DNA from: Thermaerobacter sp. PB12/4term
GTDB lineage: Bacteria; Bacillota; Sulfobacillia; Thermaerobacterales; Thermaerobacteraceae
Length of the DNA: 64,000 nucleotides
Assembly: GCF_003403315.2 (NCBI RefSeq)
Contig: NZ_CP048407.1
Location: 2,418,001-2,482,000 of the forward strand
Reading direction: 5' to 3'
A program made the position numbers and the translations under genes. Under the pieces are notes generated by a model that saw only the letters and a program-made list of their open reading frames with translations, was not told the DNA's origin and made no database searches. The stretch's first letter is position 1. Every line of letters begins with the position of its first letter. Below are positions 59,737 to 64,000 of this stretch, piece by piece.

Positions 59737-59765
59737 AAAAGAGGCCGGCACCAGCTGCCGGCCTC
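59737..59765 (-). terminator. Intrinsic terminator of the tRNA-Gly gene
   Basis: Minus strand: GAGGCCGGCA, loop GCTGG, TGCCGGCCTC, then TTTT. A perfect 10-bp stem 18 nt after the mature tRNA end. Confidence 0.85.
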
Positions 59766-59782
59766 CGTCTGTTTCTGGCTTG

Positions 59783-59854
59783 AGCGGGAGACGGGAATCG
59801 AACCCGCGGCCTTCACCTTGGGAGGGTGACGCTCTACCACTGAGCTACTCCCGC
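59783..59854 (-). tRNA. tRNA-Gly, anticodon CCC
   Basis: 72 nt on the minus strand. Acceptor arms GCGGGAG and CTCCCGC pair fully; D-loop AGCTCAGTGGTAGAGC, anticodon stem-loop TCACC-CTCCCAA-GGTGA with anticodon CCC reading GGG, T-loop GGTTCGAATCC. CCA is not encoded. The sequence is a complete cloverleaf. Confidence 0.96.
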
Positions 59855-59913
59855 ACACGCAAGGCTTCGCAACACCGCCGCCGGCTTGCTGCCGGCCGCC
59901 GCGCGCAAGCCTT

Positions 59914-59942
59914 ATAATAGCGCAGTGCCGGGCCTGTGGCAA
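59914..59942 (-). promoter_or_regulatory. Promoter of the tRNA-Gly gene
   Basis: Minus strand: TTGCCA (59937-59942), 17-bp spacer, TATTAT (59914-59919). Both boxes are close to consensus; the message would start about 50 nt before the mature tRNA. Confidence 0.75.
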
Positions 59943-60085
59943 GCCGTCTTCGACCCCGGCCGCGCGCCGCGCTCCGCCGGGCTATGCCGGGTTCTGGCGC
60001 CCGCCGCCTTCCGCCGGGTTTATGATCGCAAACCAGCCGGCACCTTACCCAAGATGGGCCGCTGGTTCCGAGGGAGGTCTGATCC

Positions 60086-60880
60086 ATGCCCGCCCTGCAC
60101 GTCCTCTGGACCGCCGGCGACGCCCGCCAGCACGCCTTCGAACCCGGCGAAGCCGCCGTGGTCTTCGACATCCTGCGCGCCACCACCACCATGACCGCCG
60201 CCCTGGCCGCAGGCGCCCGGGCCCTCTGTCCCGTGGCCGACCGGCCGTCGGCCCTTGCCCTCCGCGACCGGCTGCAGCCTCCGCCCCTGCTGGCCGGCGA
60301 GGAAAACATGCAGCGCCAGCCGGGGTTCGACCTGGGCAACTCGCCACTGGAGATGACGCCCGGCGCCGTAGCAGGGCGGGTGCTGGTCCTCTGTACCACC
60401 AACGGCACCCGGGCCGCAGCGGCCGCGCTGGCGGCCGGATGCCGGAAGCTGCTGGCGGCCTCCCTCCTGAACCGCAGCGCCACCGCCAGGTACCTGGCGT
60501 CGGCCCGGCCGGACCGGATCACCCTGATCTGTGCCGGGACCCAGGGGCGCTTCTCCCTGGATGACGTGCTGGGCGCGGGCGCCGTGCTCGAGGCGCTCCT
60601 CCGGGAGGACGGCACCCGGTGGGAGCTGACCGATGCCGCCCAGGCAGCCCTCGCCCTGTGGCAGCATCACCGGCACCAGGTGGAGCGCACCCTGGCCTCC
60701 TGCGACCACGGGCGCCAGCTGGTCCGCCAAGGTTTCGCCGCCGATGTGGCCTTCGCCGCCCGCACGGACACCACAGATTTCGCCATCACCTGGCAGCCGG
60801 TGGAGGAGTTGCCGGAACCTGCGGGTGGTGGCTGGTTCGTCCCGACGTATTTCCCGGGAAATCGACGACCGTCGCTTTGA
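60086..60880 (+). CDS. comB: 2-phosphosulfolactate phosphatase
   Basis: Dephosphorylates 2-phosphosulfolactate to sulfolactate, a step in coenzyme M synthesis in archaea and in sulfolactate production in sporulating Bacillus. A 264-aa ComB: AVVFDILRATTTMTAALAAG with the Mg-binding Asp, LLAGEENMQRQPGFDLGNSP, VLVLCTTNGTRAAAAAL, ITLICAGTQGRFSLDDVLGAG. The length is normal. The ATG at 60086 has GGGAGG 8 nt upstream. ComA and ComC genes are not in the window. Confidence 0.92.
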   Translation: MPALHVLWTAGDARQHAFEPGEAAVVFDILRATTTMTAALAAGARALCPVADRPSALALRDRLQPPPLLAGEENMQRQPGFDLGNSPLEMTPGAVAGRVLVLCTTNGTRAAAAALAAGCRKLLAASLLNRSATARYLASARPDRITLICAGTQGRFSLDDVLGAGAVLEALLREDGTRWELTDAAQAALALWQHHRHQVERTLASCDHGRQLVRQGFAADVAFAARTDTTDFAITWQPVEELPEPAGGGWFVPTYFPGNRRPSL

Positions 60881-61059
60881 GAGTGTTCCGCGGCGATTCG
60901 CTCCCGCGGCGGGGTCAAGGGGATCCGACGCGCGGCGCGACGGGGCGCGACCGGTGGCTCCGGTGCGGGCACGGCCCGTGGCCCTGGCGAAACGGCCCGG
61001 CCCTGCGGTCCGGCCAGGCTCTTGCAACGCGGCCGCGGCCGTGCCCTTCGCACGCCCCG

Positions 61060-61959
61060 TCAAGCGCCTGCAGCCAGTTCCTGGTCGAGCTCCCGGAGCC
61101 AGCGGATCTCCGCGGCGTAGTCCAGCTCGCCGTCGATGGGGGTCTCCAGCAACATGGGCAGGGCGCGCAACCGGGGATGGCGCAGCAGGTTGGCGAAGCC
61201 CCGGCGCCCGATCTCACCCTGGCCCATCTTCTCGTGGCGGTCGCGGCGGGAACCGCAGGGGAACTTGCTGTCGTTGACGTGCAGGGCCTGAACCCGTTCC
61301 CAGCCCACGGCGCGGTCCAGGTCTTCCACCAGGCGGCCCACCTGGGCGGGATCGCGCCAGTCGTAACCCGCTGCAAACAGGTGGCACGTGTCGAGGCACA
61401 CGCCGACCCGCGGGGGCCAGCCCAACCCCTCCAGAATGGCGCGTAGCTCCTCCAGCCGGCCTCCGATCTCGCTGCCCTGCCCCGACATGGTTTCCAGCAA
61501 AAGCCACGGCGAGCCGGGTTCCTCCAGCAGGGGAAGCACCGGCTCGATGGCCGCAATGATCCGCCGGATCCCGTCGGCAGGGTCACCCTCCACATAGCTG
61601 CCCGGGTGGGTGACGGCGGCGTCGGCCCCGACCCAGCGGCAGCGCTCAAGATCTTCGCGCAGCACTCGCCGGGCGAATTCGTAGGCCGCAGGCTTGGGGG
61701 AGGCCAGGTTCACCGTGTAGGGGATGTGGGCGATGGTGTAGCGCAGGCCGGCCTCCTCCCGGCGCTCGAGCCACTGGGCGCGCTCCGCCTCGCTCACCTG
61801 GCGCTGGGCACCGCCGCGGGGGTTGCGGGGGAAGAACTGCAGGGCGTTGGCGCCCACCTGGACCGCGACCGCGGCCGCTGCGGGAAACCCCTTGGCCACC
61901 GAGAGGTGGCACCCCACCACCAGCGGCCCTGCCTGGGATGTATCGAACGGCATGTCCAA
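61060..61959 (-). CDS. nfo: Deoxyribonuclease IV (endonuclease IV)
   Basis: AP endonuclease of base excision repair. A 299-aa TIM barrel with three zinc ions: VGCHLSVAKGFPAA (His), AHIPYTVNLASPKP (His), VTHPGSYVEGDP (His), LLLETMSGQGSEIG (Glu), VGVCLDTCHLFAAGYD (Asp, His), LHVNDSKF and DRHEKMGQGEIG (His, Glu). The TTG at 61959 is 9 nt after GGAGG and is preferred to the ATG at 61953. Three tandem GGAGG units precede it. The gene follows ccmF on the same strand. Confidence 0.93.
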   Translation of the reverse strand: MDMPFDTSQAGPLVVGCHLSVAKGFPAAAAVAVQVGANALQFFPRNPRGGAQRQVSEAERAQWLERREEAGLRYTIAHIPYTVNLASPKPAAYEFARRVLREDLERCRWVGADAAVTHPGSYVEGDPADGIRRIIAAIEPVLPLLEEPGSPWLLLETMSGQGSEIGGRLEELRAILEGLGWPPRVGVCLDTCHLFAAGYDWRDPAQVGRLVEDLDRAVGWERVQALHVNDSKFPCGSRRDRHEKMGQGEIGRRGFANLLRHPRLRALPMLLETPIDGELDYAAEIRWLRELDQELAAGA

Positions 61960-61967
61960 GGGCTCGC

Positions 61968-61994
61968 GCCTCCTTTGCCTCCTTGGCCTCCTTT
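61968..61994 (-). repeat. Three tandem Shine-Dalgarno units before nfo
   Basis: gcctccttt, gcctccttg and gcctccttt (9 bp each) are contiguous. On the minus strand they read [A/C]AAGGAGGC three times. A 14-bp duplication gggtccaggccact follows at about 61995-62022. Confidence 0.85.
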
Positions 61995-62033
61995 GGGTCC
62001 AGGCCACTGGGTCCAGGCCACCGCGCCCGGATC

Positions 62034-64000
62034 TCAGGGGGCCGGTGCGGGGGCACGGGTCCCCTCCCTGCCAGGCGAGGGCGGGCTGGCCGCGGCATCC
62101 ACCGGCCACCCGCTCGCCTGCGAGCCGCCCACCGGCGCCCCGCCAACCTGCGAACCGCCCGCCCGCGCGCCGCCCCCCCACGGGCCACCGGCCGGCGTGC
62201 CGCCACCCGGCCGCCGGCCGGTGACGGCGTCACCGGGCCCGCCGTCACCGGCGGCCAGGGCGTCGATCTCCGCCGCCACCCGGGTCTCGTCCTCGGACCA
62301 TCGCGCCAGCACCGCCTCCGCCGCGGCCACCAGCCCCTGGCGCAACCGGGCGTAGTCGGCGGCGGCAATCTTGCCGCTCCGGTAGTCGTACTCGAGCTCG
62401 GCCAGTTCCGCCAGGATCCGGGCCCCCCCCGTGGCCAGCGCCGGCCGGGGCCAGAGGGAGAAGAGGGTGCCGCCCACCACCAGATAACCGCCGATCCAGA
62501 TCCAGGCCACCAAGGGATTCAGGTAGAACTCGAAACCGGCCGCGTCCCCTTCCCAGCCGCCCAGCACCACGTACAGGTCGCGGCTGAAGGAGGTCAGCAT
62601 GGCGACCTCCGGTGTGGCCCCCAGGGTCTCGACAAAACCGGGGTAGAACCGGCGTTCAGGCTGCAGCCGGCCGATCTCCCGTCCCTCCCGGCTGACGGAG
62701 AGGTCGGCGTACACTGCCGGAACCCCTTCGGACACCCGCTGGCCCAGGCCGTGGTATGTGATGGTGAACCCGCCAAAGGTGTAGCTCTCGCCGGGCGAAA
62801 GCCCCACCGCCTCCACCTGCTGGTAGCCGTACATGCCGGTGAGGCCGATCATGATCAGGACCACGCCCAGGTGCACCACGTAGCCGCCGTACCGGCGCGG
62901 GTTGCGGTTCAGCATCTGCCACAGGCCGCGCAGGGAGCGATCGCCGGTGCTCTCGACCCGCGCCGCGTAGGCGGCGATGACGTCGGCCACGGTGGCCGTA
63001 CCGACAAAAAAGGCGATGGCAAACCCCAGCACGATGGGAAGCTCCCGCAGGCCCAGGACCGCCAGGGCCACGCCCAGGGCCACAGCCCCCACCGCCGGCA
63101 GGGCCAGCAGGCGCCGCACCCGCGGCCACGAGGCCTTGCGCCAGGCCAGTACCGGTGCCACGCCCATGAGGATCATCATGGCCAGGAACAGGGGGACCCC
63201 CACCCAGTTGAAGAAGGGCGGCCCCACCGAGACCTGAGCTCCGAACAGCGGCGTGACCAGCGGCAGAACCGTTCCCCAGAACACCGCAAAGGTCAGGCCG
63301 GCCAGCAGCAGGTTGTTGAGGAGGAAGCCGGTCTCCTTGGAAAAAGGCGATTCCGGCCGCCGCTCGTCGGCCAGCAGGGAGGCCCGGTCGATGAACAGGT
63401 AGGACGCGACCACCAGCACCAGGCCCAGAAAGCCGAGAAACCACGGGCTGGTGGGCGACGTGACGAAAGCATGCACCGACGAAAGGATGCCGCTGCGGGT
63501 GATGAAGGTGCCGAAGATGGTCAGGAGGAAGACGAAGATCACCAGCCCGGCGTTCCACCGCTTCAGCATGCCGCGCTTTTCCTGGACCAGGGACGAGTGG
63601 ATGAAGGCCGTTGCCAGAAGCCACGGCATCAGGGCGGCGTTCTCCACGGGGTCCCAAGCCCAGACGCCGCCCCAGCCCAGCTCCGTGTACGCCCAGCGGG
63701 AGCCGATGAGGATCCCCACGGACAGAAACAGCCAGGCCAGCAGGGTCCAGCGCCGGGTCACCCGGATCCAGGCATCCCCCGCGTTCCGTGTCCAGAGGGC
63801 CGCCATGGCAAAGGCAAAGGGCACCGCCATCCCCACGTAACCCAGATAGAGCGCCAGCGGGTGGGAGACCATCCACGGGTTCTGCAGCAGCGGGTTCATC
63901 CCCCGGCCGTCGGCAGGCGGGTTGGGCAACACGTCGAAGGGCCCCGACACCACCGCCACCTGAAGGGCGAAGAAGGCGGCCACGAAGCCCAGGGTCGCCA
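62034..64000 (-). CDS. ccmF: Heme lyase CcmF/NrfE-type cytochrome c biogenesis protein (N-terminus beyond the window)
   Basis: The visible 655 residues enter from the right edge. Heme-handling WWD loop: ELGWGGVWAWDPVENAALM; many membrane spans follow (LATAFIHSSLVQEKRGML, VIFVFLLTIFGTFITRSGILSSVHAF). A periplasmic-facing beta region (SYTFGGFTITYHGLGQR) matches the CcmF C-terminal half. After the last span comes a short helical pair ELEYDYRSGKIAAADYARLR, seen in CcmI-like cytochrome c assembly proteins, and a Gly-rich tail with GGSQVGGAPVGG repeats. CcmF transfers heme from CcmE to apocytochrome on the outer face of the membrane. CcdA at 37.7 kb may serve the same pathway. Confidence 0.92.
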   Translation of the reverse strand, partial: ATLGFVAAFFALQVAVVSGPFDVLPNPPADGRGMNPLLQNPWMVSHPLALYLGYVGMAVPFAFAMAALWTRNAGDAWIRVTRRWTLLAWLFLSVGILIGSRWAYTELGWGGVWAWDPVENAALMPWLLATAFIHSSLVQEKRGMLKRWNAGLVIFVFLLTIFGTFITRSGILSSVHAFVTSPTSPWFLGFLGLVLVVASYLFIDRASLLADERRPESPFSKETGFLLNNLLLAGLTFAVFWGTVLPLVTPLFGAQVSVGPPFFNWVGVPLFLAMMILMGVAPVLAWRKASWPRVRRLLALPAVGAVALGVALAVLGLRELPIVLGFAIAFFVGTATVADVIAAYAARVESTGDRSLRGLWQMLNRNPRRYGGYVVHLGVVLIMIGLTGMYGYQQVEAVGLSPGESYTFGGFTITYHGLGQRVSEGVPAVYADLSVSREGREIGRLQPERRFYPGFVETLGATPEVAMLTSFSRDLYVVLGGWEGDAAGFEFYLNPLVAWIWIGGYLVVGGTLFSLWPRPALATGGARILAELAELEYDYRSGKIAAADYARLRQGLVAAAEAVLARWSEDETRVAAEIDALAAGDGGPGDAVTGRRPGGGTPAGGPWGGGARAGGSQVGGAPVGGSQASGWPVDAAASPPSPGREGTRAPAPAP

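Overview
This window looks like chromosome of a very G+C-rich, thermophilic, endospore-forming member of the Firmicutes, of the Thermaerobacter/Symbiobacterium kind. The basis is the B. subtilis-type pyrimidine operon order with a PyrR-type leader, an alpha/beta small acid-soluble spore protein, a SpoIIP-type engulfment amidase, a signal peptidase of Gram-positive type, ComB (sulfolactate pathway), and a TtuB/TtuA pair (tRNA 2-thiolation typical of thermophiles). The genus is an inference. Starts were mostly set by strong GGAGG-type ribosome binding sites, because the base composition keeps several frames open and produces many false long ORFs.

Layout. 1-5.5 kb: end of a PtsI-like gene, a flavin oxidoreductase, an MFS exporter, then (minus strand) a TIM-barrel protein and YchF. 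5.5-12.3 kb (minus): a large Ala/Gly/Pro-rich protein, a YitT-type membrane protein, a Rieske ferredoxin, SufB and a lipoprotein. 12.7-25.2 kb (minus): the complete UMP operon pyrB-pyrC-carA-carB-pyrK-pyrD-pyrF-pyrE, with sigma-A promoter, PyrR-binding loop and attenuator terminator upstream of pyrB. Most junctions are 4-8 nt overlaps, so the genes are translationally coupled; the exception is a 164-bp leader before carA. 25.2-28 kb (minus): an ArsR/SmtB repressor and its Zn/Cd-type P-type ATPase. 28-36.9 kb (minus): a hypothetical, a membrane-anchored solute-binding-like protein, an L,D-transpeptidase, a patatin-like lipase, a DUF1614-SpoIIP fusion and a membrane protein.

37-48 kb: a small unknown protein, CcdA, a SASP, a small membrane protein, arginase, a SelW-like selenoprotein with an in-frame UGA and a candidate SECIS hairpin, MutY, signal peptidase I (overlapping mutY at the 5' ends), a membrane protein and a giant low-complexity membrane protein. 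48-53.8 kb: a secreted M6-like metalloprotease, an acyltransferase and a TIM-barrel isomerase/epimerase-like protein. 53.8-56 kb: an IS200/IS605-type tnpB with structured downstream DNA, lying directly beyond the terminator of rnpB (RNase P RNA). 56.3-64 kb: a TrmK-RNase HI fusion, ttuB-ttuA, a zinc ribbon protein, tRNA-Gly(CCC), comB, endonuclease IV and the C-terminal part of CcmF.

Two themes recur. Conserved enzymes carry long Ala/Pro/Gly-rich insertions or tails that the families normally lack (PyrB, CarA, PyrK, PyrE, PyrF, TrmK-RNase H, CcmF). Short perfect tandem repeats sit in translation-initiation regions (before ychF, the 43.7-kb membrane gene and nfo). The observation most worth checking is the selenoprotein gene at 41489-41734, which an ordinary gene caller would split or miss.
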